DNA from: Warburgia ugandensis
Lineage: Eukaryota > Streptophyta > Magnoliopsida > Canellales > Canellaceae
Direction: 5' to 3'
Assembly (NCBI GenBank): GCA_035236585.1
Contig: CP141127.1
Coordinates: forward strand, 64,337,495 to 64,401,494
DNA length: 64,000 nucleotides
This document shows positions 35,161 through 45,775 of the stretch, piece after piece. A model generated the notes under the pieces. The model did not search any database and had not been told where the DNA came from. It was given only the letters and a program-made list of their open reading frames with translations. Each line of letters begins with the position of its first letter. Position 1 is the stretch's first letter. The translations under genes were made by a program, and so were the position numbers.

Positions 35161-38100
35161 CTCACACTTGTGCACGTGGCCTCTACTAGTTCTTTCTTTT
35201 CTTTTCTTTTTATCTAAATTGGGATGTAACTGTATTCTCAAGGTGAGCTTTTGGTATATAATCTCAACCATTCAGCTGCAGGGTCAACCCCATGGCCTTT
35301 ACTAGTTAGAACAATTAGACTGAAAATACAAAAAGTGTAAGGTTCCTTTGTCCATGATATCACATTATTTGATGGTAATTGGTGTTAAGTAGGTTTTGGT
35401 AAATCTTTATAGACGTGATGCAGTATTTGAAGCAGTTTGATAAGTTGGATCTAAACTAAATAGGTTTTTGGTCACTATGTTCTTAATTTAAATGCTGTAT
35501 TTTTACTATCATATACCACATATAGACTATTGTTAGAAGAGGTTATGCAGTACAATAAAAGATTCACTTTTCAATCATCATCATCATCATCATCAAGACC
35601 TTATCCCAATTAGGGGTCGGCCACATGAATCTTATTCCTCCATTCCACTCTATTAAATACCATGGCTTCATTTAGTCCCAAAGTTTTTAAATCTTTCCTC
35701 ACCACTTCTATCCACGTTCTTTTGGGCCTTCCCCTTGCCCTTTTAGAACCTTCAACTTGTATTGCCTCACTCCTTCTAACTGGTGCCGTTGTTGGCCTCC
35801 TTTGAACATGTCCAAACCATCTAAGTCTAATCTCCCTCATCTTGTTACCTATTGGTGCTATCCCTAAATTTCTTCTAATATTTTCATTTCTAATTCTATC
35901 CTTTCTTGTCTTACCACTCATCCATCTCAACATCCTCATTTCTGCAACACTCAGCCTATGAGTATGATGTTCCTTAACTGCCCAACACTCTGATCCATAG
36001 AGCATGGCCGGCCTTATAGCCATCCTATAGACTTTTCAATATTGTAAAATTTTACATGCACTTTGATTTTTTTGAAATAGGATAAGTCTTGGCGAGTTCG
36101 GTATATGGTTGCGAATCAATTATATGAGCTTTGTGAAGCGGTTGGCCCCGAAGCAACGAGGTAAGTCTATCCATATTTGTTTATTGGTTGTTGTCAGGCA
36201 TGAAATTATTGTTGTTTAATATTGTAATAAATAGACCAGGGTTTCTTCCTAGTTTGTTTTTCTTTTCTAGTTGTTCTTTCTGGAATTCCATAGAAAAGAG
36301 TAGGTTGTTCTTTAGTATGGTGCTCAGCTGCTTCCAATTATTTGAATAGTTTTGCTGGGGAGAACTTCAATTTTCTTCTGTGGAAGTAATGATGTCATTC
36401 AAGAGCATGTTAAATCCTTGAGCATATTTGATTGATGATGTTTTTCACATATTGTCATTAGGGCTGATCTAATGCCTGCTTATGTGCGGTTACTTCGAGA
36501 TAATGAGGCTGAAGTACGTATAGCAGCTTCTGGAAAGGTGACAAAGTTTTGCCAGATGTTGAATCCACAACTTGCAATTGATCACATTCTTCCCAGGTTA
36601 AAGGTATGTTTCATGTATCATGTTTCTTGTATAAGCATAATTTCATCACTTGATTAAACATAACTATAACCATTTCAAGAGAGGAAGAAAGAAAAGAAAA
36701 TGTGACTGTCTGTATCCAGCTGAAGGTTAAAACAAGAGTTATTGGTAATATAAACAATATATAGCATCCATACTTGTAAATTGGAAGGCAAGATTCTTGT
36801 TGCCTCAAAAACAGATGATCTGCAATATCTCAATCATGTTTTTAGTTCTGTTTTATCATAATGATTTGGCATATTCACTACAATTGAGAACACCAGTTGA
36901 TATTTTAACATGGTTATTGAATTTAGATGAGTGTATCAGCTGCCTTGGTGCAACGGTAAAAGTTGTCGTCATGTGACCTTGAGGTCACGGGTTCAAGGCG
37001 TGGAATCAGCCTCTTGCAAAATGCAAGGTAAGGCTGCCTACTATGGGCCCTTGTGGTCCGCCCCTTCCCTGGACCCCACATAGGCAGGAGCTTTGTGCAC
37101 CAAGGCTGCCTCCTTTTTTATCAGCTGCCAGTCCATCTGCGCATTTGTGAAGTTTTTCTTGCTACTACTTGAACTAAAGTCTAGAGATAATTGTTTTAAG
37201 CGAAACGAATTGTAAATAAAAAAAAGAACAAGTAAAAGATTAATATAGTTGCATGAGTACTAAAAGGCCATAGCCAAAACCGAGAAGCTTAAAGCAATAG
37301 TCATTGAAATACACAGAACTTATTGGATATAAGTAAAAAATACAAACATTTATGGGTTCAATGCGAAAATTGTTATGGATTAAATTATAAGAAATTTTGG
37401 TACAATATTTGAAATGAGATGGGGGGAACCCTCTTTCGGGAAAGATTGTTGTAAATAATCAATAACAACGAACGCTCACAAGAAAGTAAAATAGTTCATA
37501 AGAATGATCACATGGATTAGATACATATCGTTCTCAAAGTGTTAGAGATCTATAACAACTCGGAATAACAGATGCTAAACAAAAATTGGAAGTGAGTTAG
37601 AAGTTATTGAAAACCAAATCAGTAGATAAACTGAAGGAAAAGAAAAAGAAAACCGTGCATAACTTGACAGATCTAATGTAATTGATGTACAAAGCAATGA
37701 GCCAATCCATTTCCCATGAAAAGATATTCAAAATTAAAAAAAGAAAACAGTAATTGAAAGCATGAAATCCCTATTACTAACTCTGATATACCCTTAAAAT
37801 CTTGTTGAAATTGTGCACATCTGATGAGGCGTGCATGTTTTTTTTTTATGTATTTCAAGTGATCAGTGAAAATAAGAACAAATAGGATCTTTAGCTAAAA
37901 TGGAAAAATCCTTGAGGTTCATGAATCTATCTTCCTATTCGTCAGTTATTATTTGCAACGGCATAGTGCTTTCCTTGATTGGATCATAAGGTTTAGGTCA
38001 TAGTGCTCTAGGAAATAGAAAGAAGAAAATGACAAAAATGAAAATGGAAAAAACAATGTTCCTGGTTGTTCGTGTGATCACCAGAGGACATCTGGCCATT

Positions 38101-41100
38101 ATCAGTCCACAAGCGACCTGTATGTATGGGACCTCTTGTGACACCTGATACATATCATTCCATATTATGTCCAACATTTCCAGTACAAATACTACTGGCC
38201 AGTAGTTATATGCATGGGCTGATATTTGAAACTGCTGATCAACTTAATGAGTTTTGAACTAATAAGTACTTTCCTTTTGCAGGAACTGGCCTCAGATTCT
38301 TCACAGCATGTCCGCTCTGCTTTAGCTTCAGAAATAATGGGAATGGCGCCAGTCCTTGGGAAGGTAAGAATGCATTAGGTCATTCATGTAGACATTGGAA
38401 CAAAGGAGAAGGATAACTGCGCTGCCTTTCTTTTATGTCTCTCTGAAGTTGGGAAAGCATAGAGAAGAATTATGTCTTTCACCACCTCTAATAAATAATC
38501 TGGTGCAAGTACAAAAACCAAGTTGCTAGACTCTATGATCAACCCATCTCTGCAGCATCATGCCTATTGTGGTGGATGGTAATTATTGTAAAGATTAGAC
38601 TTTTCTGTAATTTACTGAATATGACTTAAATATTATTTCTATATGCAACTTATCGTTTCTATCTAGTGTGCCTCTGATGGATGATCCTTCCATTTTTCTT
38701 TTCTTTTCGTTCTTTCTTTCCTCTGAAAGAGCCTCTTATGGATGATCTTTAGCATCATCATCATCATCAAGACCTTATCCCAATTAGGGGTCGGCCACAT
38801 GAATCTTATTCCTCCATTCCTCTCTATTATGGATGATCTTGAGCATACTAATCACAATTTGTCAATCCATTACAAATGTAAATGACAGTTCCAAATTTTT
38901 GTGCTAATGGTGCATGTGTCCTCCTCTTACTTACTGCTATGAAATTCTAAATTTGAATTTCTTTGGAAGCTTTTGGTTGTCCAAGAGCGGGATAAAGTTC
39001 TTGTAATTACATCTTTGTATTTGTGTCAGGCCTTCACTTGAATGTGGCCATCTCTTTTCTTGAAAAATTTAGTAGTGGCCATGTCTAACAGTGTCAGGGA
39101 CTACATTCTCACAAGATTCTCAGATTCACTTCTCCACTGATGTTTCATTCACTTGTCAATTCTGTTATGTTGAGTAAACCTAGTCCTTTCATTCCTTTGC
39201 CTCTTTAATCTGCATAGGCTCTAATGTTTCTTATTGTGCAGGATGCGACAATTGAGCTACTTCTTCCAATTTTCCTTTCTCTTCTGAAAGATGAATTCCC
39301 CGATGTGAGGCTCAACATTATTAGCAAGCTTGATCAAGTGAATGAGGTTAGTAGCTTTTCTTCAGTTAGATTTTTAAATTTTGAAGTTACTTCATCCAAT
39401 TCTAATTCCTGTTTTCCATGATTGTTGTCTTGACCCTAGCCATAAATTGTGATTGCTTCTTTTGATGTTTGGTTATGCATTTCATCAGTAATTTGACCAC
39501 AGCAAATACTTTTATCACTAACTTGTCCGCCTTTTATCAGTTAATACCTATTCTATTCTCTCTATAAGTATTTCACCCATCTTCCTTTTCCTTATAAATG
39601 CTCTTTTGAGTGAACTTCGCTAATGACTATTTAGAGTTAGCGAAAAAAACCAGTTTATTTTCATGGTCTTACTTTAGAAACGGTTTGCACTTGTATAGTA
39701 GGGCTTCCTGTACTAACCGTGTTAGTTATGACTGGCATCTACTCTTTACTTCAACGGATGCTGAACCACCTCCCAATGAGCTGTAAATTATGAAGGCATT
39801 GTAAAGCTTGTATGCAACCATGTTCGGTCAATATGGAGAAAAATTGACTTGAACAAGTGGATAAAGCATAGTGAAGAAAGGGAAAATTATCAACTTTGAC
39901 AGATAAATAGTTCATTATGTAGCTTCTTAGGAGCCCGCTGGTGTTGAAATGACTGATGTGCATGTAACTTCTACTTGAAAGGTTATGTGCTACGTTTTAC
40001 TACTACTAAAAGAGTGTTTTTATGAAACATTGGTGAGATTCAATGGGTTAAACCATCTCTGATACTCCAAATGTCTTTAATGATAATCTTACTGCTCCTT
40101 CAAGAAATATGTCTTGTATTGTCTATGTGCTGATGCCAAATCTTCCTTGCAGGTGATTGGAGTTGATTTGTTGTCCCAATCACTGTTACCAGCCATTGTT
40201 GAGCTTGCAGAGGACAGACATTGGAGGGTTCGGCTTGCATTAATTGAGTACATTCCTTTACTTGCAAGGCAGTTGGGTGTAGGGTTTTTTGATGATAAGC
40301 TCCGTACTCTTTGCATGCAATGGTTGGAAGATAAGGTTTATTACTCTCTTATCTGCATATGGAATAGTTGGGCTGTAACCTCTTGTTTTCTATTAGATCA
40401 TACTATTGAGTTTCTATTTTTGGTTTATTGGTGTTATACTCTTCGCTGCAATTCTATTTCTGACCAAGCATTTTATGGCTAACAGTCTTTGTGTTTTTCC
40501 CATTAGATTCTGTGATCACCTTCTGGTTTTGGTCATGGACTAGATAATTAGTAGGGGCATTGGTAGAAGAACGTACAATTATTCTTTACTGGGTGGAAAT
40601 CAATTTTCGTGGTTTCGTATAAAAAATGAACTATTGATAAAAGATACAATATTGAGACAGCTCTACTGGTTGGCCCATTGATTGAGTTCATTTAGGCCTT
40701 GGACAAACTAGTTATAATATTCTGAATACCCTTCCTAGTAAATAAACGAAACTAATTGAACTGCTAAAGAAGATTTTCTTTATTGAATTTAACTCTTAAC
40801 GAGTCAATGACCGAAGAGAAATGACTAGCATGTAATGAATATGACTTGTTCCAGGAATGGTTCTTTGTCTAATTTGCCTCACAATCTGTTGCAGGTTTAC
40901 TCAATTCGTGATGCAGCTGCGAACAACTTGAAACGACTTGCGGAGGAATTTGGCCCTGATTGGGCAATGCAGAATATACTTCCACAGGTATGTGCAATGA
41001 TTTGATAACTTTATTATTGGCTAATTTCTATACATTTCTCTCTTTTGTGCATGCAAGCTAATAGTATATCAGAGCACCCTTGCTTTCTTTTATAATAATA

Positions 41101-42318
41101 ACTAATAGTACATGAACCAAACCTTGCCGTCAAATCAACAATTGTGTGCTGAAAGAGTTTCTTTGTTGCAGTAGGCCCTAAAATTATTCCTTGTTTCAGT
41201 CATGCTCTTACCACTTCCCAGCATAGTGATAGTTTCAGTTTTCAGTTACTTGGTTGTAAGAAAGTTACTTATTGTTGAATTACTTAATTGAAAACTACAT
41301 TCAAATTCCAATAGTTTTCTGGGAGCAGTAAACCGTTTGAATTTATGCAAAGTATTTGATGAAGGGGATCCTTGACGTGACGGTTGAGTTTTTGCCGTGT
41401 GGTTCAAGGCGTGAAAATAGCCTCTTGCAAAAATGCAAGGTAGGCTGTGTAGTATAGACCCATCTGCCCCTTCCCCCGATCCCACATATGCGGGAGCTTT
41501 GTGCACTGCACTGCCCCTTTGTTTTTCATTTTTTTTTATGAGACGCCTGATAGAAATGAAAATTTCTCTCATTTCAGGAAGCCAGTTAGACTTACGAATA
41601 TTGTCCTTAACCTTGGTGTTACTCAAGTGATGAATGCAAAGCCTTCTATTTTGCTATAGCTTTCTTTCAGTTATTGTTCCTTCGTCTTTCTTTGACCCCC
41701 TAAAATCTGCCTCTGTCTAGTAATAATGTTTATTGGTTTGTGGTTCATATGCATGGGTGCACTTGCACGTTACATTCTCTTTTCTTTTTAAATGTATTCT
41801 TCAAGCAATGGATTGGCATACTTCTCTGTAGGTGTCGGACTTTATTAACGATCAACATTATTTGTACCGGATGACCATTCTACACGTAATATCCCTCCTT
41901 GCTCCCATAATGGGCTCTGATATCACATGCCAAAGACTGTTGCCCATTGTTATAGCTGCCTCAAAGGATAGGTAACACTAAAGAACTTAAGCACATCCCA
42001 GTTGCTTTGACTTCTGATTGTGAATTTGCATTTCTCAGGGTACCCAACATAAAATTTAATGTGGCAAAGGTGTTGGAATCCCTCACGTCCATTGTCAACC
42101 AGTCTGTAAGTAAAAGTGATATTCCATGCCTCTGCACCTTTGTGCTGTTATGATCGTCCTGCCTTATACATTTGTTTTATGTGATTCTTACTACGCAGGT
42201 GGTGGAGGAGACAATTCGCCCTTGTTTGATTGAGCTAAGTGAGGATCCTGATGTAGACGTCAGGTATTTTGCAGGCCAAGCACTTCAGGCAAGCAGAGAG
42301 ATCATGATGCCTAGCTAG
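30031..42318 (+). CDS. PP2AA: Serine/threonine protein phosphatase 2A 65-kDa regulatory (scaffold) subunit A, 12 coding exons
   Basis: Coding exons: 30031-30423, 32539-32785, 34014-34126, 36081-36160, 36462-36603, 38283-38363, 39242-39346, 40153-40335, 40895-40987, 41832-41971, 42039-42105, 42199-42318 (stop TAG). All introns are GT-AG and phases agree, giving 587 residues, the family length. The product is the HEAT-repeat scaffold that holds the PP2A catalytic subunit C and one variable B subunit, in cytosol and nucleus; Arabidopsis RCN1/PP2AA1-3 act in auxin transport and stress signalling. Diagnostic stretches: [20 protein letters not shown] (residues 6-25), [18 protein letters not shown] (174-191, with Pro177 and Arg181 equivalent to human P179 and R183), [53 protein letters not shown] and [15 protein letters not shown] near the C-terminus. 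The ATG at 30031 matches the family N-terminus. No stop or frameshift; it looks functional. Confidence 0.97.
30424..32538 (+). other. PP2AA coding intron 1 (2115 bp)
   Basis: Donor AAG|GTGAGA, acceptor TTTCTTTTCAG. The part from about 31380 to 32340 is less T-rich than the surroundings and may be an inserted repeat; it contains two related phrases with TCGCACC (31872 and 31897). I could not assign a family or find its ends. Confidence 0.8.
32786..34013 (+). other. PP2AA coding intron 2 (1228 bp)
   Basis: Donor GATG|GTATAG, acceptor TTCATTATAG; it splits a codon (G|AT, Asp). It contains a run of 15 C at 33181-33195 inside a GC-rich stretch (32990-33240) that looks like a decayed repeat, and a possible minus-strand tRNA-like A box around 33400-33412. 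Confidence 0.8.
34697..34745 (+). mobile_element. 5'-truncated Au-like SINE (49 bp) with perfect 22-bp TSD
   Basis: The stretch TCCCTGGACCCCGC through GGGCTGCCC plus a short T tail equals the 3' end of the full SINE at 36945-37118. It is flanked by an identical 22-bp duplication at 34675-34696 and 34746-34767, which proves that this tiny fragment is an independent retroposition event. Confidence 0.9.
35099..35157. repeat. CT microsatellite
   Basis: Uninterrupted (CT)n of 59 bases inside PP2AA intron 3. It generates spurious repeat ORFs on both strands. Confidence 0.98.
35576..36030 (-). mobile_element. 5'-truncated RTE-type LINE (455 bp), TSD ACTTTTCAAT
   Basis: The minus strand carries an open frame (36023 to 35610, 137 codons) with the C-terminal end of an RTE-clade LINE polyprotein: [44 protein letters not shown] and a final tract before [10 protein letters not shown]. 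Its 3' end is a short (ATG)n tail on the minus strand, as in plant RTE elements, at 35576-35596. The 10-bp duplication ACTTTTCAAT flanks it at 35566-35575 and 36031-36040. 5' truncation is normal for target-primed reverse transcription. The open frame suggests a young copy, with no function expected because the endonuclease and most of the RT are absent. Confidence 0.92.
36161..36461 (+). other. PP2AA coding intron 4 (301 bp)
   Basis: Donor CGAG|GTAAGT and acceptor TTGTCATTAG; it splits an Arg codon (AG|G). Nothing else seen. Confidence 0.9.
36604..38282 (+). other. PP2AA coding intron 5 (1679 bp)
   Basis: Donor AAG|GTATGT, acceptor CCTTTTGCAG. It carries the full-length SINE at 36945-37118; the rest (37150-38250) is AT-rich with no recognised element. 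Confidence 0.88.
36945..37118 (+). mobile_element. Full-length Au-like SINE (174 bp), TSD TATCAGCTGCC
   Basis: The tRNA-derived head starts TTGGTGCAACGGTAAAAG (A-box region) and has the B box GGTTCAAGGC at 36990-36999. The body includes CCTCTTGCAAAATGCAAGG and GGACCCCACATAGGCAGGAG, and it ends in a T run. These are the hallmarks of the plant Au SINE group. The 11-bp duplication TATCAGCTGCC flanks it at 36934-36944 and 37119-37129. It is in the same orientation as the gene. Confidence 0.9.
38364..39241 (+). other. PP2AA coding intron 6 (878 bp)
   Basis: Donor AAG|GTAAGA, acceptor TTATTGTGCAG. It contains the 71-bp RTE stub at 38756-38826. Confidence 0.88.
38756..38826 (-). mobile_element. 71-bp RTE LINE 3'-end stub with ~20-bp TSD
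   Basis: CATCATCATCATCAAGACC and the following bases to TCCATTCC repeat the last ~70 bases of the LINE at 35576-36030 almost exactly. Flanks 38736-38755 and 38827-38846 are the same 20 bases with one mismatch (TTATGGATGATCTTTAGCAT versus ...TTGAGCAT). This is an extreme 5' truncation, or early abortion of reverse transcription. Confidence 0.88.
39347..40152 (+). other. PP2AA coding intron 7 (806 bp)
   Basis: Donor GAG|GTTAGT, acceptor TCTTCCTTGCAG. No repeat recognised. Confidence 0.88.
40336..40894 (+). other. PP2AA coding intron 8 (559 bp)
   Basis: The donor AAG|GTTTAT is weak; the acceptor is CTGTTGCAG. Both exons at this junction begin or continue with the same GGTTTA bases. The reading frame and the family (DKVYSIR) fix the junction. 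No repeat recognised. Confidence 0.85.
40988..41831 (+). other. PP2AA coding intron 9 (844 bp)
   Basis: Donor CAG|GTATGT, acceptor CTTCTCTGTAG. It contains the decayed SINE at 41366-41521. Confidence 0.88.
41366..41521 (+). mobile_element. Decayed Au-like SINE
   Basis: CCTTGACGTGACGGTTGAG resembles the SINE head with a mutated A box. GTGGTTCAAGGC keeps the B box core (about 41399-41410). CCTCTTGCAAAAATGCAAGG and CACATATGCGGGAGC match the body, and it ends CTGCCCCTTT. It has many differences from the copy at 36945 and no clear target duplication, so it is older. Confidence 0.8.
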
Positions 42319-42590
42319 ACACCCCCCCAGATTTTTGGTTCCTCGGAACACGTCTTCTGCATCAATAGTTTCTTCTCTGTGCTTCTACTAGGATTTTTGC
42401 AGATTGATGCTGCATGCATGACGCTAATATTGCACCCTGCTTTGATGCTTACTGGGATTTTCACTCGGCTAATTATAGAAGTTAACAACATTATACTGTG
42501 GCAGTCATATTGTTGGTTGGTGATACCAAGTTACCAACCTTGCCATGTTAGTTATTATTCCTATATTATTCGTATAGAAGCTGTAGCACC
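42319..42590 (+). other. Probable 3' UTR of PP2AA
   Basis: Sequence after the TAG stop with no further coding similarity. No AATAAA is present until 42814-42819, so the poly(A) site cannot be placed from sequence. Plant poly(A) signals are loose. Confidence 0.4.
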
Positions 42591-43135
42591 TTTGAGCAAA
42601 AGGAATTCTAGGGCAGTGGTTCGAGAGCCTCTCTCCTGGGTGATCGGGGTTAGGGGCTGCTCATAAGCTCGGGTTCAATTATGCTACATTTGAGGGTAAC
42701 GAGGGGTAGGGAGAAAATGAGAGGCAGGCAAGCCCCTTTCTAACAAGAGTGGGTTGTCAAAAATCTCGTCCAACGGGTATCCCTAAGCTGTGCCCCTCCA
42801 CTTGGACAGTCTTAATAAAAAACACTCTCCTAGAATACTGTCCAAATGTCGGGGGAGGGTCCACCTTCCAATTGGATGAGATTTTTTATAAGCCTCCATC
42901 TTGAGGAGGAAGAATCTAATGAACGGCTGCTATCCACGAAGAAGTATAAGATGGCCCGCCCGCTGTCTTTTTTCTCGCTACCCCATGTGTAGTATAATGT
43001 CCAATGACACGCGTGTACACACAGAGGATGGGGGCAGGGCTTCTCATTCTATGCAACATGGCCCCCGCTGGGATAGGGTGGCATTCGCAGTCCTAGGCAG
43101 CGCGGCTTTCTGTGGCGTCTGCGTAGTAATTTTTC
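42591..43135. repeat. GC-richer segment, possible decayed transposon
   Basis: Composition differs sharply from the AT-rich surroundings. It contains TTGGATGAGATTTTT (near 42875) and GGAAGAATCTAATGAACGG (near 42908), which recall the phrases at 33159 (GGTGGATGAGATTTTTGG) and 33213 in PP2AA intron 2. Ends and family not determined. Confidence 0.35.
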
Positions 43136-45677
43136 ATTAATTATAAGTGAATTATATCAAAGGACAAAACATGTATCAAAGCCTGAACTTTTGACAAATT
43201 TTCATCTAAATCTTGAAGACTGCAAAATATCCTTAGAGTTTTGGAGTTGTTTCAAATTCATCGTCCACTGGTAGAATGAGATGAACTCGTTTGCAGCTTC
43301 CAGCTTTGTTACTGACTTGGATGTTGGCCGCCATTAGCAATCTCATGGTTTGCATTGTTACCTAATAATTAATTCAAAATAATAGCATGTTTTAACGGTC
43401 ATACTTTCTTCTTTCAAGAGGACTTTTCCAGCAGAGAGAAGAAGGGGAAATAGCTTCTCTTAACTTCTTTTATTGGACAAGAAAAAGCCTGCTCTTATCA
43501 TTCGAACGATGAAGGTTGTTAATCTCTCCTATTCTCTAACTAGAGGAACCACAGAAAGCTTGACTTCTAAATCTCGCCTAATATTGTTGATCAAGCTCAA
43601 TATCCCCATCGTTAAAGTATGGAATTAAGGTGTTCAACAGGTTTTATTTATGTGGAAAGCCAGAAATGGCATTTGGTGGGTGAGATTGCACTTTTAATAC
43701 TATAAGGCACAATAAGTAGTTCTAACTTTGATTTGAAGGGAGTCCTTTGGTAAATTTGGATGACTGATAGCTCAAAAATCATTTAAAGGAACAATCATAA
43801 CCATCCGATGGAATGTACTTTTAAGTTGTTATAGACTGTGGCTTGGAGTTAACCTTTCACCATTTGCCCACAAGGTTTCGAGCATATAATCACCTTCCAT
43901 TCATTTATACTTCCCCAATATGTTGATTGTCAGGTGGGAGCTATGACAACTTGATATATTCCAACAATTTCTCCTTAAAAAATACTATACGGTAAATAAA
44001 ATTTGATGTAAGTGGCTGTAAGTGCGCCATCTCACCTCTATGTAGCACATTGATATATGGCTATGTCACAGTGATCATTGCCATCACTAATCAACCATTA
44101 TAAGCTGTCCCATTAGATAATTGGAATTATTGACCAACCACTGAAAACTTTCGCTCTTATGCAGCTCCATGTTGTAGGAGTTCCACTAGGTGGCGAGATA
44201 TGGATGATTATACTTCCACCCACATCAAAGGTAGTATCGTAGAAGAATGTTAAACCTTCTCAGGATGAGGATTTGAGGCTTGGTTGGTGCAACTAGGCAA
44301 AATTGTTGGAAGTAAAGCTTCCTCTGATTATTATTCCGGCAACTAGGCAAGGTTACTCCGGCTTCTCTAATTCATTTATGTGATTTGGAATGGAGTAGGT
44401 TTTGTGGCAACCAACTTTTAGCGCATGTAAATCCCTAACTGATCTACACGTGCAAAACGTACGGTAGTTGGTGATCCAGATATGGGTTTGCCGCAACGTT
44501 AGTCGTGCAAAAGTTAGCTAATTTTAGGAGCTGATATGAGCTGCCCTTATTTTCCTTTGTTTAGACTACTGAGAGCTGAAATTTGGATATTGGAATGCTG
44601 AAAAGCCTACAGGAAAAGAAGAGCTTCTTACAGAAGTTTTACCTGAAAAGATAGGGTGCTAGAACGTATGCTGATTCAACATCCAAGGAAAAAGATAGCT
44701 TAATTTGCTGTGTTTTGTTTGTCCAATTGAAAACTTTTACCGCAAAGACTTTTTGTATTCCTTGAAACTCGAAATATTTATTTTAGTAGTCTAATTTCTC
44801 AGATAAAAGATGTTAACAAAGAGCATTAGCATGACCGGCTTTTCCTAGAAATAGTTTCTACAAATGTTCCTTTTCCTGTCCCATTAAGCCAAGAATAAGC
44901 AACTTGAATTACTGCATGCATGTGGTGTTAGTCTAACTCATTTATACCACTGCATGCATTAAGCCAAGGGGTTGTCTGCAACGGAATAAGATCCTGAATG
45001 GTAAAGTATGGTTGCTGTCATGTGACACTATACTAAAGGATGTTATATAGCATTGTCTAACTTGAGTACAGCCTACGGTGGAAGAAATGCCATTTGGCAA
45101 CTATTTTTTGGCATTTTCAAACTAATATTTTGTTTACACTCACTTCATATAAATAGATCTCTCGAGAGTTATAATTACTAGAACTTTACAACATGTGGCA
45201 TTTCAGTGCTACGTGCATAACTACAACCATGGCTTGCCTGGTTGCCAAAAGCCACAAAGGCATAAGGGCAGTATCCAATATGTCTTTGTATATACACCTT
45301 TTTCATATGTATCCATAAGACACGCCTCCTCATGCACACATCCTATCCATGCAGACTATTGCCAAATATATTCTTCAGACACAGCCCATTAACGTACACT
45401 CTTGCTAAACATATCCTTTGGGACACACCCCTTCAACATGCAAGCACCCTACTAGAGGGATAAGATTCACTACCTTGAACTTGTGATTTACTTACAGGAG
45501 AGGCACCTCTACCTAACCACTAGGTTATATTGGCTTTATGAGAAATATTTTGTGCACGATGCTTATTAGAGAGGGACGGCGTGCGGTTATCAAGAGATTT
45601 GTGAAGACTATCCAGTTGGCCTCAGGGAAATGCAATGTTATATATTATAGGATTTTTTAGTACAATATAGTGCTCAT

Positions 45678-45678
<1 letters not shown>
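43136..45678. other. Intergenic region, nothing clear
   Basis: AT-rich with only short chance ORFs. Around 45280-45450 a loose ~50-base repeat with CATGCA, TATCC and GACACA/GACACG phrases recurs about three times. No gene or transposon recognised. Confidence 0.5.

Positions 45679-45772
<94 letters not shown>
45679..45772. repeat. AG microsatellite
   Basis: Uninterrupted (AG)n of about 94 bases. It creates spurious RE/LS-repeat ORFs. Confidence 0.98.

Positions 45773-45775
<3 letters not shown>

Larger units (their letters stand above)
34127..36080 (+). other. PP2AA coding intron 3 (1954 bp), rich in insertions
   Basis: Donor CAG|GTGTGC, acceptor TTGAAATAG. It contains a SINE stub (34697-34745), a CT microsatellite (35099-35157) and a truncated RTE LINE (35576-36030) that ends 50 bases before the acceptor. 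Confidence 0.85.

Noticed and set aside
34953-35305. ORFs with long Arg-Glu or Ser-Leu repeats
   Set aside because: They are translations of the CT microsatellite. The same applies to 45657-45858.
36945-37118. Possible tRNA gene
   Set aside because: A and B boxes are present but no cloverleaf can be drawn, and the sequence continues into a SINE body with a T tail and target duplication.
40114-40482. 122-codon ORF, and similar ORFs at 32515-32964, 36472-36657 and 39224-39421
   Set aside because: They are real PP2A-A exons read through into the adjoining introns, already covered by the spliced gene.
42379-43140. ORFs after the PP2A-A stop
   Set aside because: No similarity to the gene or to a known domain. 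The protein already has the family-typical C-terminus, ending MMPS before the TAG at 42316-42318.
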